Assembly: GCA_021794095.1 (NCBI GenBank)
Contig: JAJYRN010000001.1
Span: forward strand, 347,630-411,629
DNA: 64,000 nucleotides
Direction of reading: 5' to 3'
Source: Acidobacteriota bacterium
GTDB taxonomy: Bacteria > Acidobacteriota > Holophagae > Holophagales > Holophagaceae
Shown here in pieces: positions 25,378-33,683 of this stretch; positions within the stretch are counted from its first letter, which is position 1, and each line of letters opens with the position of its first letter. A model generated the notes under the pieces. It was not told the origin of the DNA, ran no database searches, and worked only from the letters and a program-made list of their open reading frames with translations. Position numbers and translations under genes: made by a program.

Positions 25378-26226
25378 TCAGATCACCTCCAGCCCCAGCC
25401 TCCGCTCCACACCTTCCACCTTCCGGATCCGCGCGGCGCCCTGGCCACCGATGAGGAGCCGGCAGTCGGCCGGCAGCCGCGCCAGCAGGTCCAGCAGCAG
25501 GCGCCGCGCGGGTTCGCCGGAACTCTGCAGGGAAAGACTGAGGGCCACGCGATCCACCTTCAAGGCCTGGGCGGCGGCGGCGATGCTGGCCACCGGGAGA
25601 TCCACCCCCAACAGCTCCGTGCGTGCGCCGCTGGCGGCGTAGACCAGGGCCGCCATGAGCAGGCCGAGACGGTGCCGCTCGCCTGGCAGGGTGGCCAGCA
25701 GGACCGCGCCCCGGCCGGGCAGGAGTGGACAGGCGAGCCGTTGTTCCCGCAGCAGATCCTCCAGCACTTCCGTGAGCAGGTGCTCGTGATGGATGCCAAG
25801 CCGGCCTTCGGCCCAGGCGATGCCCACCCGATCCAGCAGGGGCGAGACCACCTCCTGGAGGAAGGCTTTCCACCCACGCCGCTGCTGGGCCTCCGACAAC
25901 AGGCGCCGGAGGGCGGAGCTGTCCATGGCGCCCACGGCTCCGAGCAGGGGGTCGAGTTCGGCCCCGCCTTCGCGGTGGAGGAGCTGCCTCAGGGCCGCCT
26001 CGCCATAGCGGGCCACGGCGGAGGGCCGGTGCCCCGCCGCCACCGCCTCGGCCAGCAGACGCAGCCGGTGCAGATCCTCGGGCCGGTAGCGCCGATGGCC
26101 GGAGGGCAGCCGGATGGGCTCCGGAAACCCGTAGCGCCGCTCCCAGACCCGGATCACATCCGCCGAAAGCCCGGTTTCCGAGCAGAGATCGCCGATGCTC
26201 ATCAGGCCCGCGTGCCCCTCCCCCAC
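25378..26226 (-). CDS. MerR-family regulator with B12-binding domain (CarH/LitR type, putative light-sensing repressor)
   Basis: The protein has about 282 residues. The N-terminal MerR winged helix has VWERRYGFPEP and GHRRYRPEDL. The middle and C-terminal parts form the cobalamin-binding module, in which the CarH light-sensing residues are recognisable: W138 (GIAW), E148-H149 (HEHL), and the ExHxxG lower-ligand motif with H185. In CarH, adenosylcobalamin drives tetramer formation on DNA and light breaks it. No carotenoid, photolyase or B12 genes are adjacent, so targets are unknown. I prefer the GTG at 26226, with AGGAGG 5 bases upstream, over the GTG at 26232. Confidence 0.8.
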   Translation of the reverse strand: MGEGHAGLMSIGDLCSETGLSADVIRVWERRYGFPEPIRLPSGHRRYRPEDLHRLRLLAEAVAAGHRPSAVARYGEAALRQLLHREGGAELDPLLGAVGAMDSSALRRLLSEAQQRRGWKAFLQEVVSPLLDRVGIAWAEGRLGIHHEHLLTEVLEDLLREQRLACPLLPGRGAVLLATLPGERHRLGLLMAALVYAASGARTELLGVDLPVASIAAAAQALKVDRVALSLSLQSSGEPARRLLLDLLARLPADCRLLIGGQGAARIRKVEGVERRLGLEVI

Positions 26227-26289
26227 ATCCACCTCCTTCGGCCCAGATTAGGAGGAGGGTGCAGGCGGGGCCACGTTATTTGAAGGGCA

Positions 26290-26937
26290 TCAGGCTCCCG
26301 TCACCACGGCGGCCTTCACTTCGTCGAAGCCATGCTCGCTGGTGCAATTCAGGACCACCGCGCACTGGCCCGGCTGGCTGGGGGGCAGCTGAACCGCGCC
26401 AACGAACAGCCCGTCCCCATCCGTGCGGCCGGAGAGGAGACCCGTGGCCTTCTTGAGGCTGGACACCAGCTTCAGGGTGACTTCCGCGCCCGGCACGGGG
26501 CTTTGGCTGTTGCACAGCCGCGCGCGGACGCGAATCGGGCAGGACGTCCCGAAGACGGGACGCAGGGGCTGATCCAGCACCAGTTCCAGGGTGTCCACCT
26601 CGCCGTCCTGCTGGAGGAACTCCAGGATGGCCTGGTCAAGGGGCCGGTCATTGAAGGCCTGCTTCTCGAGCAGGTCGGGGGGCGTCAGGTCGTACTTGCC
26701 GTTCTTGATATCGCGGATGATGGCCCGGTGCTGCTCGTCCATGCGGGCCTGGAGGACGCCATCCTCGATGGGGGGGCCGGCCAGCAGATCCTCGTAGGAG
26801 GAACGGTAGCTGTCCAGGATCTCGCCCCCTACGTAGATCAGGGTTTCGATCCGCGGATTGGACAGGCCCTTGTCCTCGGTCTGGACGTGAAAGATCCGGT
26901 TGCCGTGCCGGACATCCGTGTTGTAGCCCGTGATCAT
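26290..26937 (-). CDS. Conserved hypothetical protein (acidobacterial type)
   Basis: This 215-residue protein has no signal peptide. The N-terminus (MITGYNTDVRHGNRIFHVQTEDKG) is a conserved pattern I associate with an uncharacterised family in Acidobacteria and Deltaproteobacteria that often sits near motility or PilZ-type genes. The second half (about residues 120-210) resembles a beta-sandwich of the carboxypeptidase-regulatory or Ig type (SPVPGAEVTLKLVS, then TDGDGLFVGAVQL). Function is unknown. The neighbouring response regulator lies upstream on the same strand, separated by dispersed repeat copy II. Confidence 0.65.
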   Translation of the reverse strand: MITGYNTDVRHGNRIFHVQTEDKGLSNPRIETLIYVGGEILDSYRSSYEDLLAGPPIEDGVLQARMDEQHRAIIRDIKNGKYDLTPPDLLEKQAFNDRPLDQAILEFLQQDGEVDTLELVLDQPLRPVFGTSCPIRVRARLCNSQSPVPGAEVTLKLVSSLKKATGLLSGRTDGDGLFVGAVQLPPSQPGQCAVVLNCTSEHGFDEVKAAVVTGA

Positions 26938-26954
26938 CGGACGGTCCTGACATC

Positions 26955-27050
26955 AACGAGGGGGGACCGCCTGCTCGCCTTCAGCTCACGAGGTCCCCCC
27001 TCGTGCACCCCCACGTGGCGTCCCGGCCTAGCCGGGGCACCACATCTGAC
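26955..27050 (+). repeat. Dispersed bipartite palindromic repeat, copy II
   Basis: Hairpin 1 is ACGAGGGGGGAC (26956-26967) with GTCCCCCCTCGT (26993-27004). Hairpin 2 is GTGGCGTCCCGGC, a CTA loop, then GCCGGGGCACCAC (27015-27043). It shares the arrangement and most of the sequence of the copies at 19077 and 52748. Confidence 0.85.
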
Positions 27051-27081
27051 GGGGAGCATGGCATCCACAGGGTTCATGGCA

Positions 27082-28311
27082 TCAGGAACGCAATTTCCCC
27101 GCCAGATCAGGGAACACTTCCCAGGCGATCTCCCTGATGATCTGGTCGCCCATGCGGGCCACCACGGCCTTCACCAGGGCATCCACCAGGACCGGATCGG
27201 CCAGAAGGGCCTGGACCACGGCCCGGGCCTGGGCCTGGGCATCCGTGGCCCCTTCCCCTGGTGGGGCCTGCCCGGACACGGCAGGTACCTGCCCTTCCGC
27301 GGCCACCGGCGCGGCCATCGGCGTGGGTTCCAGGGATTCCAGGACAGGTTCAGGAGCCTCGGGCGCGGCTTGGGGCGCAGGTTCGTCCAGCCCCCAGGCA
27401 GGTTCCATCTGCTCCAACGCAGGTTCCAGCTGGTCCAGCGTGGGTTCCGCCAGCGCGAGGGGAGGCAGGTCAGCGAAGAGATCCTCCGGCGAGGCATCGG
27501 TTCCAGGCAGCGCCTCGGTCGCCCGTGGAACCGCCGGTTCTTCCTCGCTCAGATCCAGCCCTTCCCCAGGCAGGGCGCCCAAATCAATACCCTCCAGGTC
27601 GGGCAGGGACGGAAGGATCACCTCCGCCTCCACAGGAGTGGAGGGCTCCGGGGGCGGCTCCGCCGGGAAGGCTTGGGGCGCAACCAGGGGGAGGCTCCCC
27701 AGATCGAGCTCTTCCAGTTCCAGTTGGACCTCCGGCAGGTCGCCCAGGTCCACCACCGGTTCCTCAGCCCACACATCTTCGGCCGTGAGGATCAGCAGAT
27801 CCGCCTCGGCCTCGGGCTGGGCCGGCGTACCCGCTTCCGGCCGGAACTCCGGGAGCGCCGCTTCGGCCCGCTGGAGCAGCTCCCGGGCGGGCGTGGCGGG
27901 CACGGTGCTGAAAGGCGAGGGCGATGGCGCGGGCGGCAGCACGGGGGTGGCGATCAGGGCCTTCACCCGGTCGCCCAGTTCCCGCAGCTCAATGGGCTTT
28001 TTCAGGAAGCCCTGGACCGGCGCCGAGGCCAGACGGGCTGGATCTACGGGATCGAGGACGCCGGCCATGAGGGCGATGGGCAAGGTCGCCGTGGCTTCAG
28101 AGGCGCGGAGCCGGGACACCAGGGTCCAGCCATCCATGCCCGGCATGGCCGTATCCACCAGGGCCACATCGAACTGCTCCCCGCGCGCCAGCCGGTCCAG
28201 CGCCTCCGCAGCCGAGCCTACGCACACCAGAGCCACATCGGTCGGCGCGAGCAGGGACTCGGCGATCCGATGAATGCTGGGGTTGTCGTCCACGAGCAGA
28301 AGGCGTGGCAT
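27082..28311 (-). CDS. Response regulator with receiver domain and long acidic linker
   Basis: The protein has 409 residues. A CheY-like receiver covers residues 1-118, with acidic pocket D8/D9, phospho-acceptor D53 and the conserved lysine at 104 (GFLKKP). Residues about 125-330 are Pro/Glu/Leu-rich with repeated acidic PxLxxLxP-like segments and look disordered. The C-terminal 60 residues (LVDALVKAVVARMGDQIIREIAWEVFPDLA) form a helical module also seen at the ends of gliding/motility-type regulators. There is no DNA-binding domain, so it probably works by protein contacts. No histidine kinase is adjacent. ATG 28311 has GAGG 5 bases upstream. Confidence 0.8.
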   Translation of the reverse strand: MPRLLLVDDNPSIHRIAESLLAPTDVALVCVGSAAEALDRLARGEQFDVALVDTAMPGMDGWTLVSRLRASEATATLPIALMAGVLDPVDPARLASAPVQGFLKKPIELRELGDRVKALIATPVLPPAPSPSPFSTVPATPARELLQRAEAALPEFRPEAGTPAQPEAEADLLILTAEDVWAEEPVVDLGDLPEVQLELEELDLGSLPLVAPQAFPAEPPPEPSTPVEAEVILPSLPDLEGIDLGALPGEGLDLSEEEPAVPRATEALPGTDASPEDLFADLPPLALAEPTLDQLEPALEQMEPAWGLDEPAPQAAPEAPEPVLESLEPTPMAAPVAAEGQVPAVSGQAPPGEGATDAQAQARAVVQALLADPVLVDALVKAVVARMGDQIIREIAWEVFPDLAGKLRS

Positions 28312-28435
28312 CGGTACCTCGGAAGGCCAGGGAAGAACAAGGAGGCTGGGCACCACGCTACCAGAAAACAGACCTGGTGGCCCTGCTTTGCCCGGACCTC
28401 ACGCAGGGGGCGCAGGCCGCCTCCCCCGTTCCGGT

Positions 28436-29743
28436 TCACGGCTGCAACAATCTGCGCACCAGGCGGAGACGGGGCACATCCACAAGCCGGACGAGGACGA
28501 TCCGCGTACCAACCCAGACCCAGGCCGCGCTCTGGGCTTCTCGGAGCGCGACTTCCGGCCCCCCCGGCAGCCAGCCTTTCACCGAGGCCCGCAGTTCCAG
28601 ATCCGTCCGCCACTCCGCGCGGAAGTAGTCCGTCACAGCCTGGCGCTGCCGCTCCGGGGCCAGGCCCGGAGCGCCCCAGCGCCGGTCCCAGGCATCCAGC
28701 GCCCCGCCTTGGGTCCAGGCCCAGGCCGCATCATAGGCCGGCCAGGGGGGTGCCCCCGCGGGCACCGACGTCCAGTCCACACGATCCGGCGGGGTGGTCT
28801 TGCGATCCATGCCGCCTGCCGGAAGGGGCTCGGCAAGGACCATGGCCAGGGGCGGATGGGCTTCCAGCAGCCCGGGCCCAGCCGCACTCCGGACCCAGCC
28901 GCCGCTCGCCAGGTTCCAGGCCGTCCAGCCCTGGAGGTCCGCCACCCAGAGGCGATCGCTCCGCGGGAACCACAGATGATCCCCCGCATGCCAGGGGATC
29001 ACGAGCCGGGCCCCGGGCAGGTCGCGGCCATCATCCGACAACCCCTCGGGTTTCACGGGCCAGCCCCGGGGCGCCGGCGGCAGTCCCGGCTCATTCCAGG
29101 CGGCCAAGGTGGGCTCGCCCAGATCGCTGTCGAGGGGCAGGGCGGTGAGCAGGAGCCGGGCCTCGGCCTTGGGTTCCGAGGGCTCGAAGAATCCGAAAAG
29201 GGCGGCGCGTCCATCCCAGCTGAACCGGCTCCAGGGGCCGGACTGGGCTGACCAGAGCACCTGCCCTTCGGGCACTTTCAGCAGGCGCGTCTCGAAGCGG
29301 TTCGGCCCCATCTGGAGCGTGACCAGCAGCCGGTTCCCCTTCACGGGATCGAGCCGCGCGGAGCAGAGGGGCGCGTCGAAGCGGTAGTGACGCCACTCCA
29401 GTCCCCGCCAGAGGACCACCTCGCTTGTTCCCTTGGGCCCGTTGAGGGCCAGCCCCTTGTCGGCCAGGTAGGGCGAGGCCGGCTCCCAGGGGGCGCCGAA
29501 GCCGCCACCAAAGGGCCACGGCTCGATCTGGTCAGGATCCTCGGTGCCCTGGAACCGCGGGGCCCAGCCATCCTCCAGCTGGAAATCCGTCACCGGATCG
29601 TAGGCGCCCAGGCTCATCACGGCGGGCACATCGGCTGCCCCCATGCCGCCCTCGCCCATGGGACGCGGGGCCTGCACCACCGCGAAGAGCAGCAGCATGG
29701 CGGCAATGAAGAGGGTGGCAATGATGTACTTTGTGGGGATCAC
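28436..29743 (-). CDS. Membrane-anchored protein of unknown function
   Basis: The 435-residue protein has a single N-terminal hydrophobic helix (about residues 8-24) that anchors or exports it. The remainder is rich in Trp, Pro and Gly, with recurring patterns such as LWFPRSDRLWVADLQGW and WAPRFQGTEDPDQIEPWPFGG that suggest a beta-propeller-like fold. I recognise no family. The start is GTG at 29743 without a clear ribosome site. It is divergent from the CYTH gene. Confidence 0.6.
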   Translation of the reverse strand: MIPTKYIIATLFIAAMLLLFAVVQAPRPMGEGGMGAADVPAVMSLGAYDPVTDFQLEDGWAPRFQGTEDPDQIEPWPFGGGFGAPWEPASPYLADKGLALNGPKGTSEVVLWRGLEWRHYRFDAPLCSARLDPVKGNRLLVTLQMGPNRFETRLLKVPEGQVLWSAQSGPWSRFSWDGRAALFGFFEPSEPKAEARLLLTALPLDSDLGEPTLAAWNEPGLPPAPRGWPVKPEGLSDDGRDLPGARLVIPWHAGDHLWFPRSDRLWVADLQGWTAWNLASGGWVRSAAGPGLLEAHPPLAMVLAEPLPAGGMDRKTTPPDRVDWTSVPAGAPPWPAYDAAWAWTQGGALDAWDRRWGAPGLAPERQRQAVTDYFRAEWRTDLELRASVKGWLPGGPEVALREAQSAAWVWVGTRIVLVRLVDVPRLRLVRRLLQP

Positions 29744-29805
29744 AGGCGCGCCGGTCGTAGCTCCATCATGCCCTCAACGGCCCGGTCGTGCCCCAGGAGG
29801 TGTTC

Positions 29806-30348
29806 ATGGCGTCCTCCGTCCCGGTGGAAACCGAACTGAAGCTGCGCATTCCGGCCACGGCCCCCTTTCCATCGCATCTGGCGGCCCTGGGTTTCCAGGA
29901 GATCCAGCCCCCCCAGCCCGAGCGCAGCGACCTCTGGGACCGGGACGGCAGCCTCCGCGCCCAGGAATCGGCCCTGCGCCTGCGCCGCTACGCCGGCCAG
30001 GCGCGCCTCACCTGGAAGGGGCCCCGAATCCCGGACGCGCTGCTGAAGGTGCGCCCGGAGCTGGAGACGGCCGTGGCCGATGCCGAAGCCATGGAAGGCA
30101 TCCTCCGCGCCCTGGGTTTCACGCCCGTGCTGCGGCTGGAGAAGGTGCGGGCGGTCTGGCGGCGCGAGGGGCTGGAAGCCTGCCTCGACGAGACGCCCTT
30201 CGGCTGCTACCTGGAGCTGGAAGGCGCGCCACCGGCGATCCACGCGGCCATGGACGCGCTGGGGCTCGACCCTGGCCAGGCCGAGCCCCGCAGCTATCCC
30301 GAGCTCTACCAGGCCCACGGCCTGGGCACGCTCACTCCGCCTCGCTGA
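29806..30348 (+). CDS. CYTH-domain protein (class IV adenylate cyclase / triphosphatase family)
   Basis: In this 180-residue protein the CYTH signature ExExK appears as VETELKL near the N-terminus. Alternating charged strands of the triphosphate tunnel follow: LRLRRYAGQARLTWKGP, RPELET, RLEKVRAVWRR, CYLELEG. Members hydrolyse inorganic or organic triphosphates (thiamine triphosphate, tripolyphosphate) or act as CyaB-type cyclases; the substrate cannot be told apart here. The ATG at 29806 follows CAGGAGG by 5 bases. The 3' end overlaps the convergent lipase gene by 17 bases. Confidence 0.85.
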   Translation: MASSVPVETELKLRIPATAPFPSHLAALGFQEIQPPQPERSDLWDRDGSLRAQESALRLRRYAGQARLTWKGPRIPDALLKVRPELETAVADAEAMEGILRALGFTPVLRLEKVRAVWRREGLEACLDETPFGCYLELEGAPPAIHAAMDALGLDPGQAEPRSYPELYQAHGLGTLTPPR

Positions 30349-31783
30349 AGATCACATCGCGCTCCCGGCCATCGGGCCAGGTGAGCGCCAGGGTGCGGTT
30401 GAGCACCACGGGCTCGGGCCGGACGACCCCAGCCCGCAACGGCGTCATGGGCGCGGCGATCCGGACCGTATGCACGGCCACGGCGGGCGCAAGGGAGCCC
30501 GCCACCATCGGCAGGAGGCGGCCCCGGGCCAGGGCCCGGGCCTCGCCGAGGGGCATCGGCGCGTGCCGGTCCCCCGGGAAGAGAACGGTCAGGAAGTAGG
30601 CATCCTCATCCTCGGCGCTCAGCTGGAGGCGCCAGAGCCCCGGTTCGGGATCGGACACCACCAGCTGCCGGGCCACGGCGCCCGGGAAGGCCCCGTCCTT
30701 GCCTTCGACGGGCTCACCCAGGCCTTCACCGTCGCGGGCCCGGAGATCCCGGTACAGGGGCGGGTGGAAGGCGGGACGGAAGACATGGATCCGACCAGAG
30801 GGGGCGATCAGCAGGGCCCGGCGCGGCGAGGCCCCGGTTTCCAGCAGCACCTGGAGCAGCGGCTGGCCCGCTTCGACCGGGAAGGTGGCCTCGGCCATGC
30901 CGCCCTGGGTGTGGCCGCCGCGGTAGAGGCGGTCCAGGGGCAGGACGGGCTCGGCGGCGGCCCGCAGAGTCTGGGCGGCGATCGCCGGAAGCGCCGGCTG
31001 GGCGAGGTTGGCCTGGAGGTAGGGCCAGGCGTTGTGGCCCTGCATCAGCTCCCCGTGGTTCCAGGCGCGGGTGAAGAGGCGGCCCTGCTGGTAGGGCAAC
31101 GAGGATGAATCCAGGGGCACCACGCCATCGCTGGTGCGGCCGATGGCCATCCCGCCGAACCAGTACATGCTGAACCAGGGGCCGGCCTTGGTGCCACCGG
31201 CGGTATAGATGGGCACGGCGTGGGCGGCGGGCAGGGCGTCGGTCTGGGCGCGGTAGGCGGCCATGTAGCCCGTCTGGAGCACCCGGTTGCCATCATTCTT
31301 CACGCCCACCAGGTTCGCCAGCCAACCCGCCCAGGAACTCCAGGCCAGGTCCGCCAGGGGGGTGCCCCAGTGCGGTGTCCCGAGCGTGATCAGGCGCTGG
31401 ACCTTGGATGCGGCGCCGTCATAGACCAGGGCTGTCTGGGCATCCACGCCGCCCTTGCTGTGGCACACCAGCACCACGCCCGCGCCGGGGAAACGGGCGC
31501 GCACCTGATCCACCGCCGCGGCCACCAGCACGCCGTTGTCCCACATGCTCCGGTCGGGGTACACGTCCAGGAAGGCCGTCCGGTAGCCCGCCCCGGTGGC
31601 ATCGGCCTCCATGTCGTTGCTGCCGCTCCAGGTGGAGGCATCGCTGTTCCAGCCGTGGATGAAGATCAGCACCGGGCGCGTGCCCGACCCCGCCGGAATG
31701 GCGCCATAACGCAGATTCCCCGGCGTCGCCGCCGCCAGGGCGAGCGACAGGCAGAGCACAGCCAAGCACGATCGAAATCGCAT
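30332..31783 (-). CDS. Secreted alpha/beta-hydrolase (lipase-like)
   Basis: The 483-residue protein has a cleavable-type signal peptide (about residues 1-19). The hydrolase core begins at RPVLIFIHGWNSD (oxyanion HGW motif); the nucleophile is Ser109 in CHSKGG, a variant of GHSxG. TLGTPHWGTPLADLAW follows, as in triacylglycerol lipases and PGAP1-like esterases. The C-terminal ~190 residues form a beta-rich domain of unknown role. It is likely periplasmic or secreted. ATG 31783 has GAGG 5 bases before it; an upstream in-frame GTG is less likely. Confidence 0.82.
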   Translation of the reverse strand: MRFRSCLAVLCLSLALAAATPGNLRYGAIPAGSGTRPVLIFIHGWNSDASTWSGSNDMEADATGAGYRTAFLDVYPDRSMWDNGVLVAAAVDQVRARFPGAGVVLVCHSKGGVDAQTALVYDGAASKVQRLITLGTPHWGTPLADLAWSSWAGWLANLVGVKNDGNRVLQTGYMAAYRAQTDALPAAHAVPIYTAGGTKAGPWFSMYWFGGMAIGRTSDGVVPLDSSSLPYQQGRLFTRAWNHGELMQGHNAWPYLQANLAQPALPAIAAQTLRAAAEPVLPLDRLYRGGHTQGGMAEATFPVEAGQPLLQVLLETGASPRRALLIAPSGRIHVFRPAFHPPLYRDLRARDGEGLGEPVEGKDGAFPGAVARQLVVSDPEPGLWRLQLSAEDEDAYFLTVLFPGDRHAPMPLGEARALARGRLLPMVAGSLAPAVAVHTVRIAAPMTPLRAGVVRPEPVVLNRTLALTWPDGRERDVIFSEAE

Positions 31784-31922
31784 GGGCACCTCGCGGATGA
31801 ATGATGGGCAGGTCTGGCAAGCAGCATCCGCGCGTACCCCGGGATCCGCAAGGGCCGGGCCGGTTAAGTATTGTTAAGCCGTCGCCAGCAGACTGGAGGC
31901 ATCCTGGGGGCACGGAGGTCCC

Positions 31923-32348
31923 ATGAGCATCCGCACCCTTCCCTTCGCCGCCACCCTGCTGCTCCTCCTGGCCTGCGGCCACCCGCGACCCGAGGCGCGC
32001 ATCCGGGCAGCCTTTGAAGGGTGCCGCGCGGCCGTGGAAGCGGGCGATGCGAACCGGGCGGCCGCACCCCTGGCGGCGGATTTCCGGGGCCCGGAGGGCA
32101 TGGATCGGGCCACCGCCCGCCTTTTCCTCGCCGCCACCCTCCGCCGTGAGCGGGTGGGCGTCACCGTCCTGCGCGATGCGATCCGCGTGGAGGGCCAGGA
32201 GGCCTTCCAGGAGGTGGATCTGGTGCTGACCGGACGGACGGGCGGCCTGCTGCCAGAGGAAACCTCCCGGCGCCACTTCCTGCTCCACTGGCGCGAGGAA
32301 GACGGCACCTGGAAACTGGTGGAGATCCAATCGCCCCTGGATTCCTGA
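31923..32348 (+). CDS. Small lipoprotein, NTF2/SnoaL-like
   Basis: The 141-residue protein has a lipoprotein signal ending LLLLLAC (Cys18). The mature part has the helix-then-beta pattern of NTF2/SnoaL-like domains: ARIRAAFEGCRAAVEAGDANRAAAPLAADFRGP at the front and a final strand pair FLLHWREEDGTWKLVEIQSP. Such domains bind small ligands or act as immunity or scaffold modules; the function here is unknown. GGAGG lies just before the ATG. It converges with the kinase gene, 6 bases apart. Confidence 0.7.
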   Translation: MSIRTLPFAATLLLLLACGHPRPEARIRAAFEGCRAAVEAGDANRAAAPLAADFRGPEGMDRATARLFLAATLRRERVGVTVLRDAIRVEGQEAFQEVDLVLTGRTGGLLPEETSRRHFLLHWREEDGTWKLVEIQSPLDS

Positions 32349-32354
32349 GCCCCT

Positions 32355-33617
32355 TCAATCGCCGAGGTACTCCATGAACTCCCGGTGGAAATCCAGGGGC
32401 AGGCGCGGGGACTGCCGCTCCTCCTCCACCACCTGCCCGCAGCGGGGCACCGCCCGTAGCGCCTGGGCGGGCAGCCCCCGGCCCCGGGCCGCGCGCAGGA
32501 CCTGCATCAGGGCGTCCAACCGCCCCAGGCGGTAGAGACTGACGAACATCAGCGCGTGGGCCCGCACGCTGGAGGGATCCAGGTCGAGGGCCCGCTGAAG
32601 CTGGATCCGGGCGGTTTCCAGGACATCGCGGCGCACCGCGGATGACGGGGGGCCACCCCCGGTTTCAGCCCGCCCGTGGGATCCGGTTCCACGGGTGGAA
32701 CCGGCCGTGCCGGGCAAGGGGGCGGCTGTTCCCCCGGGCCGGAGGGGCCCAGCCCCGGGCGCGGCCGCGGCCAAGGGGGACGTCTGCTCCCACCGCCAGC
32801 CGGGTTCGCGAGCGGCCCGCAGCACAAGGGAGAGTTCCTCGGCGGTCTGGAACCGGCCCCCGGGATCCTTGGCGATGGCCCGCTGGACAATGCCCTGGAT
32901 GTCCCGGCTGATGCCATGCAGGGCCGTGGGCGGCAGGGGCGCCGGGGTCTCGTGGAGCAGGCGGTAGACCACGGAACCTGGCGTGGGCCCATCGAAGGGG
33001 GGAATGCCGGCGAGGGCTTCGTAGAGGATCACGCCCACCGCGAACAGATCGCTGCGGGCGTCGGGCCGTCCGCTCTGGAGGTACTCGGGGGCCATGTAGT
33101 TCACCGTGCCCAGCACCGTGCCTGCGTCCGTGGTATCGGACCCGCGCACCTTCGCGACCCCGAAATCGAGGATCTTGGCCTGCAGGCGGCGCCCGTCCCA
33201 CACCACGCGGATGTTGGAGGGCTTGATATCCCGGTGCAGCACATCATGCCGGTGCGCCATCGCCAGCCCATCGCAGACCTGGGCCATCACCTCCAGCACA
33301 TCCCGGGGCGCGAGGGTGCCCGCCTGGATGAGCGTGCCCAGGTCCTCGCCTTTGACCAGCTCCATGGCGAGGTAGAGGACGCCCTGTTCCGCCCCCATCT
33401 CGTGGATGGTGACGATGTTCGGATGGTTGAGCGCGCCCGCGGCCCGGGCTTCGGTGGCGAACCGCTCCCGCGCCTCTGGCCCCAGGGCCGCGGAGGTCTG
33501 GATGACCTTGATGGCGACTTCCCGGCCCAGGATGGGATCCCAGGCGACGTACACCTCGCCCATGCTGCCCTGGGCCAGGCGCCGGAGGATCTCGAACTTG
33601 CCAAGGCGCGTCAGCAC
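32355..33617 (-). CDS. Serine/threonine protein kinase (PknB/Hanks type), soluble
   Basis: In this 420-residue protein the kinase domain (about residues 6-270) has the Gly-rich loop LAQGSMGEVY, K37 in VAIK, HRDIKPSN (D130, N135), DFG (D151) and APE (176-178), so it should be active. It lacks a transmembrane helix or PASTA repeats. The C-terminal 90 residues after a Pro/Gly-rich linker resemble a TPR pair (ARIQLQRALDLDPSSVRAHALM). It lies 66 bases downstream of ligA on the same strand, at the end of the mre/mrd gene run. The start is GTG. Confidence 0.9.
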   Translation of the reverse strand: MLTRLGKFEILRRLAQGSMGEVYVAWDPILGREVAIKVIQTSAALGPEARERFATEARAAGALNHPNIVTIHEMGAEQGVLYLAMELVKGEDLGTLIQAGTLAPRDVLEVMAQVCDGLAMAHRHDVLHRDIKPSNIRVVWDGRRLQAKILDFGVAKVRGSDTTDAGTVLGTVNYMAPEYLQSGRPDARSDLFAVGVILYEALAGIPPFDGPTPGSVVYRLLHETPAPLPPTALHGISRDIQGIVQRAIAKDPGGRFQTAEELSLVLRAAREPGWRWEQTSPLAAAAPGAGPLRPGGTAAPLPGTAGSTRGTGSHGRAETGGGPPSSAVRRDVLETARIQLQRALDLDPSSVRAHALMFVSLYRLGRLDALMQVLRAARGRGLPAQALRAVPRCGQVVEEERQSPRLPLDFHREFMEYLGD

Positions 33618-33683
33618 AAAGAGGTTCCCATCGAGCGGTGCGGTTTGATGATCATCCAGCCCTCGACCGAGCGTCCAGGGAAT

